Assembly (NCBI GenBank): GCA_034190875.2
Contig: CM067354.1
Coordinates: forward strand, 47,355,221-47,419,220
Length of the DNA: 64,000 bases
Direction of reading: 5' to 3'
From: Urechis unicinctus
Lineage: Eukaryota > Annelida > Polychaeta > Xenopneusta > Urechidae
Below, one piece after another: positions 49,645-63,800 of the stretch (position 1 is the stretch's first letter; every line of letters begins with the position of its first letter). The translations under genes and the position numbers were made by a program. The notes beneath the pieces are model-generated. The model did not search any database, was not told the origin of the DNA, and saw nothing but the letters and a program-made list of their open reading frames with translations.

Positions 49645-52600
49645 TATAGCATCTATTGACCAACGCCTCGACTAATGGTACAAGCGATAAAGATATCGAA
49701 TACTGAACGTTTGCTGAAATAAAGATCACCCCATGTGCTTCCTAGTGAAAGCGCGATATGAAATGTCAACGTATGTGAACATTTACATTGAAATTCATGC
49801 GCATAACGAACAGGCTGATGCTCAAACATATCAAATCAATGCCTCCGACGAAAACACGAAAAAGCTTTCGCAGCTCTACTGTGGCTTCACAGGCCTAGCA
49901 AGTCGACATGACTAATATAACCTACATTCCACACCTACCATAAATAAGATAGCCATAATATGTTATGTCGGTAATGACCCTATAAAAATATTGTCATGTT
50001 CACGTCGATAAATAGCGATATTCCCTGACCACGCATTTATGTCGGCTTGTACTAGGGGTAAAATTGCATTCTTGCAGGACTGAACAGCCAACAAATGTTC
50101 CAAAAAAATCTAATGTGAGAATTGCTTGATTTGAGGGTCTGTGCTTCCTCATTTAGTTTTTTATCTTCATTCTAGCTGCCGGCAGTTACTTCACATGATC
50201 ATAATTTTAGCATCATACACCAATGTAGCAAATAAGTCGGATGTGTACCCATATAGAACAATCCGAGTGAATCACGTACTCGAATGTACACGCAGTATTC
50301 GGTGATATACCCCTGACCATTCATATTTTACAATCGGTTTCTTGGATTGTGGATTTTAAATGACTTTAAGAAGCTAACATCCAATATGTTCCAACGTTAG
50401 CTAATCTCGACCATTTCCCCAACAAATGCCACGAAATATTACGCGGGGTTGTTGTCAAATACACTGCTTATATGGACGTTCCCGACGAAATGATTATTTT
50501 TATATTCAAGGCAAACAAACGCTCTGGAACATTCATGGAAACATATATGCAATACTTCGAATACAGCGTGATATTCGGAAGATTTTGGGTCATTATGTTA
50601 TGAAATGGTACCAGATATGGCAGTTTTATTAATGATAACTCTTTGAACATAATCTGTGCGCGTTACATAATCGGCGGGGCAACAAAGCTGCCCCTATTGG
50701 GGAATATATGGTGATTACACGCCATCAATCTAACTTTGCTCCCTTTGTTGTTCATTGCGACAAACATTTGGCTGAAACTTAAGCCGCATATCAACAATAG
50801 GTCCGCAACAATAGTGTGCTACAGTGACGTATGATGTAATTGACACCGACATTCGTGCATGAAATATAAATACTTTTCACTGATACTGGCTAACCACCGG
50901 TTATGGTCTGTCACCGGTAATTACTGAATGTCCAAAAGCATTTTTGCCCACGGTCAGGTGATAAGAACATCGGTGCAGTATTGAATGCGGAACTAACGCC
51001 TTCCGTTTCTTTCATATTTACAAATATTTACGCATAGGGGCACCAAAGACTGCAAACTATTAGATGGCCAAGGCAAAGAAAGCGCAATGGTTAATAAAAA
51101 ATTACTGCAAAATATGATTAATACCATGCAACGTTGTCGGATGAAAGCATTTTGTCAATCTTTGTCCTTGAAAACAGATCGGCATGGTTTGTTTAGTAGT
51201 TCAATGTTATCGCTAGATAAATGTGTGACTGGTAGCTACTCGAATAGAAAAACCCTCTCGCGCGTTTGTTTATTCCTGGCCTTAGATTTTACAAAGCCGC
51301 AGAGATACCCCTGAAGTATTGCATTTACAGGACTGCAAAGGCTGACTTAAACTAAAATTGGCGCTCTAATCATGTCATTCATAGAGCATTTCGTATGCCT
51401 GTATGCCAGCCATCTTTTTTACGAATTTAGCTTTAACAGAGTCGATCCTAGTTGTTGTTTGCTATGTATATTTGACATACAGTCGCTCCATGCAAACTCA
51501 TAGGTATATGAGAAATCGGAGACGTGGTGAGCCTGCATGAATCTGAATTTTTAGATGGAATTAAACGAATACATTATATAATTAGATAAAAAGACACCTC
51601 TGAAGCAATCTACTGAACTGCATTGTTTGCTCAATCGAATATGGCCAAAATGTTCATCACATTCCAGGGACCAAACTTATGAGACTCTTGTTGTACCTCG
51701 CTAGAATACAATTGTAGCCTTCAAACGTTGAACCATAAATTACGTGTTATTATGGTATGTTACTATTGACGATAGCCTAGTACCAATTGCGCTGCGTATA
51801 ATTGCCTTCGGGCAAGTGTCAATTATTAAACAGTTACTCATGTAATTAGTAATGAACGATGTTTAAGTGTTGTAATATTGTATATTGTGGATACTTTGCC
51901 ACACACAAATCTCTGCATTGAAATTGACACGATGACACATACACCATCAGGTGCCACGTCATTACGGCACGTGAATGTGCATCATACATTCAATAACCAC
52001 ATGGCACCTATAACAATTACCTGCTTTGCCTTGCCTGCACGAGCAAAATCAGTTTAGAATATTTGATAGCATCGATTAACATCTAGTCAAAGAAGGATTT
52101 TATTATTTTTTTGGGTGGGAATTTATATGATTATGTGCACTTACGAGGAGTGCATTACACTATATTGTGTATTCTATCGATCATTCATATATAGCACGAG
52201 GAGTGTATTACACTAAATTGTGTATTGTATCGATAAATCATATATAGTTGAAGGGGAGTTTCACAACGCATAAAGCATAAGCTTGCCTTAAGCCTAGAGG
52301 TAACAACTGGCATTTCTACTTGGTCGTTAAATATGTGAACATTGGTTCAACTGCTGAAGTAATTTTTGTAAATATTTGGTACTTTCAAATTCAAACACCA
52401 ACTGCGTGTAAGTGCTCATTGTTGCGTATGATGGGGCTTGAAAAGTCTCCGGGTTAAGCAAAGGCAATGCAAGGCAATGCAAAGGTGTTAATTAGTGGCG
52501 ATTGCATTTGATTTTTTTATATCTCGGCTTGTTGATGATGTAAGAATATATTTAAAGTAAACAGCATCTTATGTGATAGGCTCATAAACGAACCGAAGTA

Positions 52601-55600
52601 TCTGAATAACCCGCAATAGCTCCGCTATGATACAACATTGAGAGAAGAGGATGTACCAACTACGGTAGCCAAAGAAGAACGTGGCTTACACGTCGCTTAG
52701 GTCATACGCCATTTTCGCTTTGCTGGCTAACTGGGTTGCCTATGAGCGTTCATATATAGTGTGGCATAGCAACAGGTAAGAGACGGGGACACAAAGTTCA
52801 TTCTGCTAGCACAATGTAAGTACACATTTGGCGGTGCAAATATATAACTATGGGTTAATGTGTTGACTCCGGTAAATAATTTTCCAGCTTGTTCCCCTGC
52901 AATGCAGATGATGAAACTTGACTTGTCTTTGTTATAAAATGGCTGTTAACATTGTCATTTACGACATTATGCCATCTTGTCGACGCCCTCAAGTGAGCAA
53001 TGAAAATTTCCGCAATAGTGAACACATTGGGCGTTTACGGCCTGAGCTGTCAGTGTTTCCCATCAGGCTGTCGTTTGTGAGCATATACTGTAATTTGTAC
53101 TTGTGCTCACACAGATTGAAACCAGATATATTTGATATCATGAGCCGCGCCGTATCCCAGCATGGTACTACACATTATTATGTGGAGCATTTCATTTTCT
53201 CTTGTTATTCGCCTACTGGCAATCACCGTGTACCTACTCACCATTTGTATTCCTCTGTGTTTTCCTGCGTTTGATATCTTCGAATAGTGACATTGCATAA
53301 AAATATCAAAAGGACCAAGCGATGTCTAGTCACAACTTGAATGCAACAGATTCCCATACGTTCATAACGCTCATTGCGAGTAGTGCATGGTATGTTAAAT
53401 GCCATAAGCAAGTCATGTTATGTCGGATAGCTATGCACGAAACATACTCACATATATTATTACTTAATATTTCGAGCGCTGTGTTAGGAGTGAAAGTAAC
53501 ATGAATAGTGTGGAATAACAAGTTATTGTCCACTCGCTGTTTAAGGAGCGAATATAACAGGGTTAGTGTTGACAGTTATTGACCGCTGTTTGCGTTTGCA
53601 GTCTGTCAGGTGAAAATACTCGTTCCTTGGAAATGCCTACTTAATCATCAGATAACGGTATCTGCTTTACTAGTTCCACCCGGTGAATAAACTGGATTTT
53701 GCTGACTGTTTGATTCGATCGAAATCACAAAGGGAATATGTCTAAGTATCTCTACTAGCCGATTGAAGGTGTTTTCTCTAAACGATAAACAGATTGTACA
53801 TGTTGGTTATGTCAAGTCTTATGAGTTGTTGCGAAAAAGTTTCAGTATGTATTACAACAATCCCGCCTGAAATAGATTGTTTGTGAACTGCAACAATGGT
53901 GATTAAGGCATACGATATTTATTGTGTTGATGTAATATGCTGTCCTTGAGTTACGGAATCGGCGTTGAATCCTGGTCAAGTAAGTTAAGTTCCACGACAA
54001 AAGTGCTACCTTCTTGGCCATTTAAGTAGCATTAAGTTTAATGTAACTATCAAGTTATATACGTCTTATGAATTCAAGCGTACCAACTTGCACAAAACAA
54101 AATGAAGTATCGTTATCTCAGTTGTCAATAAAGGCTCATACCACCAAGAAATACGGCTTGACACTCGTACATAATCATGTGAAACGCCGAAAAAGGTGTA
54201 GCACAAGCAGCGGGGTACGAGAAATTGTTTCAAACACAAAGTTTCTCGTTTTGTCATTTTTTTCTGGCAAGATTAGGGTTGCGACAATTTTGATACTTTC
54301 TTAAGATAATGCTTACAATCGAGAAACATTTATTTATATTGAGCGCATTTCGATGCGTAAGTGTTCAATATAACACGTTCTGATCGCTGCTAAAGTTTGT
54401 ATTCTTTAACTAGATTGCGTTCAGTTCGTAATAGAAATCTTCTCGATGGTGTGGAGCTTTATGCCCCCGTGGCAGAGAGGACACGATCCCAATTCGATGG
54501 AAAATAGCAAATGGTAAATATATCAACTTTTTCAGTTATACCTTTTCAAGTACACGCAGCTATTATCTGGACAATACCTTGCTATTATGCCTATTTATTA
54601 CCACAGCGTCTAGAAGTTGCAATGAAATAGGTGCCATTTATTTTTTATTATAGACCAATATTGTATTTGTATCAACAAGATAAAACAGGTCATATTTGTC
54701 ATAATCACCAACGCTCAACTGTTCTACTTCGGCTTTGAAGTGTCATTGAAACAAGAGCTGCTACACAGAGGTGATAGTAGCGTTAATAACGATTCAAACT
54801 TACTAGAGAGTGATTTGAGGTTGATTCAGCATGCGAGGTTCATTTCGTTTCATCTCGTGTTCGGCTGCCGTAGTTAAAACACACTGCACCTGCTTGTAAT
54901 TTCCTCTATAATAGTAGTTGGATTTTTTTTATCAGCCATCTACCTTCTGCGGTGATTGTCGTATTTATTTATTTTCATCCATAATCAACGAAGAACGTTG
55001 GTTTGGAAACAAAATGTCACTGGAAGTGCATTGGCAATACTCATTTTACTTAACATATTTGACCGAAACCTCATGTTCTATCAATAACGCAACACAAACA
55101 AAGAGAATAACACAAACAAGACGTTATCAATATCATATTGCATTGCAACGAACATACTAAAACAGCAATGATAGCGATCTAGACATTGCTTTGGTCTAAT
55201 GGCAACCGTATCTTCTTTGCGCTTCTCATAATGTTTTGTTATTCTGAACGAATTATCAAATGCTGAAAAAACATGTTCAGTAGCTGGTTATCCAGATCAT
55301 CCAGCCGCAAACCTCATAAGCAATTAAGCTGGATACAAAAGAGATTGATATGTACTCGTCTATTACATATCACCATAACACCATAAGCATCAATCATTTG
55401 TATAAAATGCTGATGTACCATCTGAATTATCGGCGGCATTTCGAATTTGCGTAATGCGCAGTTGCGTGATAATTTTCATGGGCGATGGCAGCTGCTGTTT
55501 GATCGTTAGTTAGAGAGCATTACCGCCTACCTCCACTTGCCTAAAGGTTAACTCCAAGGACCTGTCAGTCATATTTTGAACGTTCCATATAGTGCAATTG

Positions 55601-57800
55601 GAAATACAATAGTGCACTACCCTAATATTTCACTACGTGTAATCCAATTACCAAGTGGCATAGACGTCTAGGCTGTCTGAGAGCCCCTTCTGATAACAAT
55701 GGTTCTAAAAAGAACTTGGCTATCGACAATCACGTGTTCCCCTTAGCACGCAAAAGGCACCCAACAGAGCAAAAACCATCATGCGGTAATTGCAAAACAT
55801 AGCTGGCGGTGCAAGATGCAAGACGATATGAATGTCAACATTGATTAAGCGCTCATATCAAGTAAACTATGTGATGCCGCAAAATAATGATCAGCAGAGT
55901 TGATACGACGATCAGTTGAACGCTACTAGTGATTCCAATAACCTTTGTCAGTGTGGACATCTTTTACCATAGATCGCCTTCGTAGGGATGTGTCATATGC
56001 TCAATGCATTGAAAAGCATTAGATTTGCTGTGTGTTGTTTGGTTTTTGGTAGCTGCGTGTTCCTGCTAACTCATGGGCTAGAAGAGAACTACAACCCTAG
56101 GAGTGCTAACCCCTACAACTTAATTTAAAAGTTTTGCAACTTAATGAGAATAATCTAGCTCAATGAGAATGTTTAACAAAGACGAAGGTTTTAAGTTGTC
56201 TTTGTTCAATAGCCATACAGATAATATGGTGGTTTTGGTAACCGGATGTGACGTAGATAAAACGGTATTTTTCCTACGCCTACCATTACCACACGGGTCT
56301 ATGTGTATTATAAGGTATTTCCATGCTGTTGCGAGCACTTTTTTATTACGCTTGCCTGATTAGTTCAAAAGGATGATATACCATGATGCTATAAGGTCCA
56401 TTATGTTTTAAAAAAACAACCCCAACATATTAAGCAGTTGTTCCTGTTGTCCACTATTCTGAATGTCTGTGTTAATGTGATTTAATAAAACTTGTATTTG
56501 ACATCAGTAGATGAATGAGGTGCACATTAGCATCCGTACTGCTTCCACGCAAAGCGGTTGGCAGCACGCAGGCACCATGAAAAATCCCATTCTGCTTATC
56601 ACTTCTTTCACGAACCAGCCTCGCATTGCTTGAAGAGCAATAACTGTTAGAGGTAGTAATGTTACCTTGTTTTGGCTGTGTTTCGTGTTAACTAGCCGTG
56701 ATAATTTGATATAAGATTATTTATGCAGTCTATTCTGTGATCCCTTTTATTGTATTATACATAGCCTGTGTTGCAGACGTCAATGCACATATATCAGACA
56801 TAATATGTTCATGGTCTCTTTCTGTTATTGTCTTGTAACCTTTTGGCTGAATATCGGATAACAATACCAATGCAGTACATGACGATGAAATAATCTGCGA
56901 TGATGAGCGTGTCAATTTGAGTACCAATAAATCATCAATGAACCACCTTTACCGATAATGACTCGTGCCCTAGAACCGGGGAGTTCGTGTTCGGAAAAGC
57001 AAGCCAATAAAAGCGGAAGACATGGGCTAAAATCAGCAGCAAACAGGTTAGTCTTGAATAACCATCGTTGTTCAATACGAAGAAAACTAGAACTACATTC
57101 AACACTATCAGATAGTCAATATATCTTTAGGAACGACGGACTGTCGGATCGTAGTATGTTTACACATAGAAGAGATACTTTCACCAGATATAGGAAATAC
57201 TTTTGATATGACTTATGTAGCAAAAGCTATTTGGGAGAGACGGTAGAGATGACATGGATGATAACGGGCAAGGGACGTCCGATTAGATGATGAACGCTCA
57301 AAGTGTAAAACTTGGGCAATATGGTACTCCCTTTGAGACAAAATGACTTCCTCTTTGAAGAGATGTTTCCAATTTCCTAATTAGCTTATTTCTTGGTGCT
57401 GCATCTAGCGTTAGTTGTTTGTCGGAACAAATTTTTAATATTTTATAATATTTTAAATACGCATTATAAACATTGGATTAATCGACAAAAATTCAAAAGA
57501 ACTTCTCTGAAATATTCCTTTTATGACCTGCTACATACATGCAACAATATGTAAAACCAATTGCACGCAACTGAATGGTCATTGGTCATATGCATTAAAA
57601 TACTAGCAAAATTCATTAATATAAAATCAATTCTGTAGTGCTAAGGCGACGCTAAAATTACTTCAGTGATGATTTTACACCATTTCGTTATGGTTACGTA
57701 CATGATTACGACACGAAATTAAAGTACAGTCGTTGGATTTTATCCACAAAGCGATTCTATTTTTATCCGAGGATGAACATTCTCTCCTTTTCATCAGTTC
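49645..57800. other. non-coding body of duplication copy 2
   Basis: No gene recognised upstream of copy C. A local tandem doubling of about 53 bp sits at 52,143-52,247. Open frames such as 52,918-53,274 and 54,918-55,160 show no motif and have no counterpart frame in copy 1. Confidence 0.55.
52143..52247. repeat. ~53-bp tandem doubling specific to duplication copy 2
   Basis: ACGAGGAGTG(C/T)ATTACACTA followed by TTGTGTATT and a CATATATAG end occurs twice in a row. Duplication copy 1 (about 36,850-36,900) has a single unit. Confidence 0.9.
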
Positions 57801-60086
57801 TAACCAACAATTCGGATTAACCGCATCCCACTTTGCCTCCTTGGATAGCTAGTAACATGAGTCATGATTTAACAGATTCATTAGAACTTGAAGCAAGACG
57901 TTAATCTCACTTTACATATGTCATAATATCATTCATATTTTAATAAGATCACCTGATCTTATATATCAGTTTCTAATCACCAAATCAGATACAATTTCTC
58001 AGTCATTTCCGTCCAATTTAAAATAGTCCGTGCCTGAATTAAGTTGATAAATTTAGTGATTACGCTGGTTTGTTTTATAATGATTTAAAAGTCTGCAACG
58101 TGGGTGCCGATAGAAAAGCTGGGCTACATAGAGTTTCGAGTAAGCTTGTGAATAGAAAATGCCTCAAAATTGGGTTAGATGAGCATTTTTGCTTTTCGCT
58201 GGTCAATGGCGTCTATAGTTCAACAGATCCGCAGCTTAGCAAAACACCATGATCGTCGTACCGATCAGTCTTGCTAAAGGTTCAGGAATAAGCTCGCTTA
58301 AACTGAAATAATTGATGTTTCAATTGGCCGCTAGTAACAATGGCACTCTCTGGCCAACGAATAAAACAGCATACAGTGTAGCCTATTGGTCGTTGATACT
58401 ACATTACCTCATCAGGCAAATTAAATAGTTATTGAGACCGAGGGAGATAAAAAGTATAGTGTTTTTAGGTTCCATAGCTCAAAAAAAGAGAAATGCTACC
58501 AATTTGGCGACTCGAGCGGTACAATACATTAAAGCAAAAATACCGATTTGCTTCCCTATTACGCAAAAAAGTGGGTTTTACTTCCGAGATATCTGACGTT
58601 TGTTTTTCAACTCGCGATGTGTGCCGTAATTTACGGTGCAGGTGTTGCCGCCAATGATAGAAGTAAATCACGTTGCATCTTAAATCATAGGGACAGGATA
58701 ATATATTACTGATGCTGAAGCTTAAAACTAATGAGTGTTCCTTCAGTCAAGGTGTAATCAATAGCGTGAGGGAAAATTTGATTAACAAGGAAAATCATAA
58801 TCAAATTCGTTAATAGTCGATAGCACGAATCATAGCATGCGTGGCTGCTGTAAATATACCTGTTTTAAGAGCTGTATGTGAACAACCTAAACCGTACGTT
58901 CAATACGAATAGCATTACGAGCTATACAAAGTGTTAAATGAGTTTCGCCTCTTAAAATGACTGTCCAATTATGGCATTGACTGACAGAACATCATTGTAT
59001 ATAACGCAGGGATAAATTGAGCTGGTTTATGTATTTAACATCAGTTGTACGGTCCATTTGAAAGATGCATTTATGGCAATTGTATTAATATAATCGCGTT
59101 GGACATAGTGTTGGCAAATATAATCAATATCTATGAGCCATATCTCGTGTATATTTTACTAATAGCTAATAACAGAGACCAATGACACCTACATTATCAT
59201 GCATAAGATCAATATATATATATATAATCCAAAACAACTCCCTTCTTATCGCAGTTTATATAAGCCTCAACATAGCCTCGGGTTTGTAACGCTGCAATTG
59301 ATTAAAATGATGTAAATATTGCCATATGAAGGTATGTTGTTCTAAAGCACTGTTAGCATGCCTGATTGTAACTGTGTGGTTGGACTGCTTTAATGCATTT
59401 TTTTTGTATTGCCATAACATTTTTGCGCAAGCCATATTTTTTAAATGAGTTCCATCTCATATATAAAGTAAGCTTGTCTTTTCCAGGCGCCGCTAACTAC
59501 CTTAAAAAAACGAAACCGTTGTCTTCTCTATCTTATCTTCACTTCACACGTGTCATTAAGAGGCACTCTGCATTGTGGCATTGCAACCAAATGTCTAGGT
59601 AAGTGATCGATTGCTTAAGGAAATACATATTAAGTACGAGCCAGTTTGCAGCTAGGCACAGGCGTTCTTGTATGATTGTATATTCATAGCTTATGCACGT
59701 ATTATTGTGCTCACTGATGGAATTGTAGATTGCCTCGCCGTGCCATTTGCCTTGACAGAAGAGATTAGCCTAGAATTTGCATATTGAGCATAGATTTCAA
59801 ATTATGCAGGACACTGTTACCGTTGTATATGACCCATTAAGTATAATCCTACATATATGCTATTTACAGATGCAGCCTAATGTTTATCAGCGCGTTTATT
59901 GCAACGCAATAAATTGTCGATTCTGGTTTATGTTAGCCTTTGAAGAGCAAACGCCAGCTACAGGCGGCACACGTGACAATTCAGTCTATTGAGGACCATT
60001 AGCAGGTTCAATAAACGTAAATTATCTTTGTAAAAAATAAGCGCAAACAGGACTATATAATAATACATCATGGGATGTTTGATTCA

Positions 60087-60092
60087 TTTATT
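60087..60092 (-). promoter_or_regulatory. AATAAA 15 nt after the small ORF
   Basis: Minus-strand TAATAAA directly after the stop of the small ORF at 60,107. AATAAA is common by chance in such AT-rich DNA. Confidence 0.3.
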
Positions 60093-60106
60093 AAGTTTAA
60101 GCATCG

Positions 60107-60292
60107 TCATTTTTCTTTCTGCTCCAATAAAGATGCTTGAAAAGTATGTGGGGTGTTGAGGGCACAAATGGTGACAGTGTTAGCACTAATATTCGATGAA
60201 CAGAGAGCAACCGGAAAATCGATGTTGAAATCTGCGTTTTTACCATTTCCAGCTGTAATTCGGCTGACATACTTCTGTAGCTCATGATGCAT
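60107..60292 (-). CDS. small ORF, possible terminal exon, unknown
   Basis: A 61-codon minus-strand frame starts at an ATG (60,292) and ends SLLEQKEK-stop at 60,107. An AATAAA lies 15 nt beyond the stop (60,087-60,092). Upstream in the same frame, across a TGA just before the ATG, about 23 further codons read VTDDEGSRWFLTEPILISG. Composition is balanced, with two Cys and a hydrophilic end, unlike the background frames. No family is recognised. It could be the last exon of a gene, with the upstream TGA in intron or a mutation, or chance. Confidence 0.25.
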   Translation of the reverse strand: MHHELQKYVSRITAGNGKNADFNIDFPVALCSSNISANTVTICALNTPHTFQASLLEQKEK

Positions 60293-60710
60293 TCACTGGC
60301 CTACGCTGCCAGAAATCAGGATTGGCTCAGTGAGGAACCAGCGAGATCCTTCATCATCGGTAACTCATGAATAAAGATGTTTAACTATTATACTCTTGTT
60401 TTCATGAGCGAACCAACCTACTTGTTCTGGCAGCACACTTGTTCGTAAGTTGGAATCAAGTTCTTACATCAATGACACATCGCTCCTCGGGCAAGCAATG
60501 ATGTATTTAATACTTTAACACATAATAGTGATATGCTTATATTTGCTACCTGTTAATCACATATTAGAATATCTCTCAAATTTTAATTAACCACACAAAA
60601 TGACCGAATATAATCCGGACACAAATGGAAGATACACATTGCCATGGGTTCACGGAAACGGCGCCCTATACGACTCTTTGTAGAAAGCGACCGAATTTAA
60701 GAGCTGATTT

Positions 60711-60884
60711 ATGTACAGACAACGACCAGCAAAAGAGTTTGCGCCACTCGATAGAGCGGCGAATAGATATATCGCGGCCCTTGAGGAGGCGATTAAGAGG
60801 GCACAGCCACAGATCCACATAAAGCTACAGCATTTCAGGTGCATCATAAGTATCATGAGTATCATAACTGCGTTAGAAAGATGA
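60711..60884 (+). CDS. 57-codon ORF, possible exon, unknown
   Basis: Plus frame from ATG at 60,711 to TGA at 60,882. The middle reads LDRAANRYIAALEEAIKRAQ, a clear amphipathic-helix pattern in a locally GC-richer stretch (about 60,700-60,830). An AG just upstream and an AGGTGCATC word after the helix would allow it to be a short internal exon. No family is recognised; chance remains likely. Confidence 0.2.
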   Translation: MYRQRPAKEFAPLDRAANRYIAALEEAIKRAQPQIHIKLQHFRCIISIMSIITALER

Positions 60885-63800
60885 CAAGCATAGTTTTCGT
60901 TTAGATACAGATGCGTGTTTACCCACGTTTAACCACCCCCACCCATAATACACGTTCATGCATACTTTGTATACTCTTCTATTCAATCAGTCTGTATGCG
61001 CAACATCAGGAGCTATTTGATAATTAAATTGTTTTTTCCGGTTGAACTTATTGGTTCATAGGAATTCGTACAACTCAGCTCGGTTGTAATATGTTCCACA
61101 AATTACCATTCGATTACATCAATTGCCAAGAACAGACTAACAACATTACATGTTTGTACGGCTAAAGGCTTTCAGCCTACATACACTATCTTTTGTACAT
61201 AAGCTATGGATTAGAAAAACGACGAACACAAAAGGCTTTATATCTGGAAGAAATTGCTCGAAAGCATTGTCCCACCGGAGGAGAAGTTAAAGGCCTTAGG
61301 TTCTATCCTTGGCGAGAGTATGCATTAACCAAACCGTGAACAAAGCAAGATCAGGCAAAATTCGTTCGAGTGATTTGATTGCGGTCTGCCTAATTATAGT
61401 CTTTGTGTATGCAGATTTGTTGCACCTCCGCGTCGTCGTTGATGTCAGGAAACGCAAAATTCGCCGTCAAGCAGCATCAATGCCCATAATATATCAAGCT
61501 TCTTGCAGACAGCGCCTCTTCTCATATAGAATTATTATCTATGAAAGCTGTCTGAAGCAACATTTTATCAATTCATGCTAAGTGTTGTTTGGTCGTCTTT
61601 AAATGCAAGATGCGAAGTGACTCGTGTTTGGTTTTTTATCGTTCTTGAATCCAGGAGTGCAGTTTAACGTGGGAAGCGGACAGCTCGTATTGAGCATACA
61701 CATAGATGGTTCGCACATAACGAGGGTGAACACAGTTTGTATCTAAGAACTCTAACTACAAGTTAAGCCTGATGACACCTGAGGCGGACCGGAGCACCAA
61801 GTGCTACGAGTTGCGTGTTTTGTGGTGCGTACTGCCGTCTAGAGATTGGAGCTGCCATCTTTAAATGATTATTTTCTGCCGCGCAGCATTACTTGCACCA
61901 CAATGATCAGCAGACCGGACGAGTCTCTAAATGGCTAAACTCCATCAAATTTGCGCACCACTTACAATGTACAAACAGCCAAGGACTAAGATATATTTTT
62001 ACAGTGATGGGGTATACCCAATCACCCAAAGAACGCATCGAAATTGTAAGTCGGTTTCTTACGGGAAGCATCTCGCTTCCATACATTTATTGTCTGCTTG
62101 TGTTAGGAAGGATGTGATTTTAATGCGTCAGTGAAGCGTAATTTCAACAGGCAGTTTCGTTTATCTCATTGCATCCCTCCTCATGGCAGTGTTACACACT
62201 ATATCATGTTTGTGCTAGCTCTGTCCTGTGGTTTGCTGCAAGTCGCCATTCGAATAGTTTCCGGCTTTAAGCTTAGTTGCCATATGTGCGTGAGGCGGGG
62301 GCGATTCCATACCAAATCATCCATTAACAGAGAACCTACCTTAGCCAACTTGACGCAGCTGCAAAAATTGACGACTGAATGTCCAGTCGAACTCAGTTTT
62401 GTTTACAAATCAACACAATATAAGTTGTTTAATTATCATTTAATAAGATAATATCTAAAAAGAAGTTAAAGCCTGTTCCCGACCAATTATCCATAGCTAG
62501 CTTGTTTCGTATATCTAGCATATAACTACACCAATCAGTGCATTACGATCTTGGCGCTGAGGCCAGTGTTTGGATAATTGTTAAACCGACCAAACACACA
62601 ATCAGATATTTGATAAAGCTTGTCAACTCATATTATCGATATGACCGAGGTTTACTTCACATTTGCACATATACATATATACCACCGACTATTACATTTA
62701 CCAAGCAACATTGTACCGGCTATAACATCGGTATGTTGGCAGTATAGCTCTGCTGATGTGGTACACAACGTTCAACATGCATGCATGCTCACTTGCACAG
62801 CTGGCTGTTGTTATGATTTACTACCCTACAAAGATATCTGGCAGTGTCGTTAATGTACGATGAAACCTCATTAACGATGATGACACCTTGCATATACATT
62901 GTATGATAGCTTGATGACTGCTTATTAGCGTGATATATTTGGGCAGTCTTGGCTTTCACCAGTAATGATCGATCTTCCAAACAGTGCTCAAGTATGCACT
63001 AATAACGGGATGCTCTACTTATTAATTCACACATCGAGATTTTCTTGCTTATGTGATATAATTTCGTCATGTAGAATCGATTAGAACTGCACCTGAATGT
63101 GCCAAAAATTATAAATACCGCTTGTTATGCTTATTATGCAACTAATGCCTTGACTTTTGTAACTCTTTATATGAAGATACTTTGTTTTGGCCGTTTTATT
63201 CCACCTCGCTACGCATTGGAATTTAAATATACTACGCGATATACATTACACAGGACCCTTGTTAATGATTCGTTCAGTTCGAATATCAGCAGAACGATTG
63301 TTATATAGAATAAAATTTCCACGGTAGGTTTCGGAAACTGTTTATCTACTGGTGGAAGAATCATTATTGTTATAGAATGTTTGCAGCCCTTGTACTTCAT
63401 ATGCCGAGTATTCACGTCGCAATTTTGCGTGGGCTCGACTCTCAGCCTACTTCAAACGTACAAGACAATTGTACCTAGTGCGATGGTGACGTGATTACCG
63501 GTGTACACGTGATTCGCGTCTGTCTGTCTATGATATGTGTTCACATTGTATCGGCTATTTTTAATGGCGTCAGATGCATAACCCTCTGTATTAGATATAA
63601 CCATGTGCAATTCATCCATCGCTAACTCACGCCACTCTTTCATTATTCACCTATATATACATATATGGACAACAAGTCCAATTGCTAAATTTATTTACCT
63701 CTATGGCCAATTTACAGTAAACTGGATTCAGCTATATCGGTTGTCATATGCTTTGCTTTCAGTGCCTTTCTTGATGAATTATTCAAAGCTAAGAATCAAA

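Larger units (their letters stand above)
48070..57800. repeat. segmental duplication, copy 2
   Basis: Direct, same-orientation partner of 32,539-45,715. Sequence present only here includes about 50,465-50,640, about 51,440-51,530, about 53,030-53,590, about 53,910-54,780 and about 54,830-55,880. The sulfotransferase exons and their immediate flanks are the best-kept part. Confidence 0.92.
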
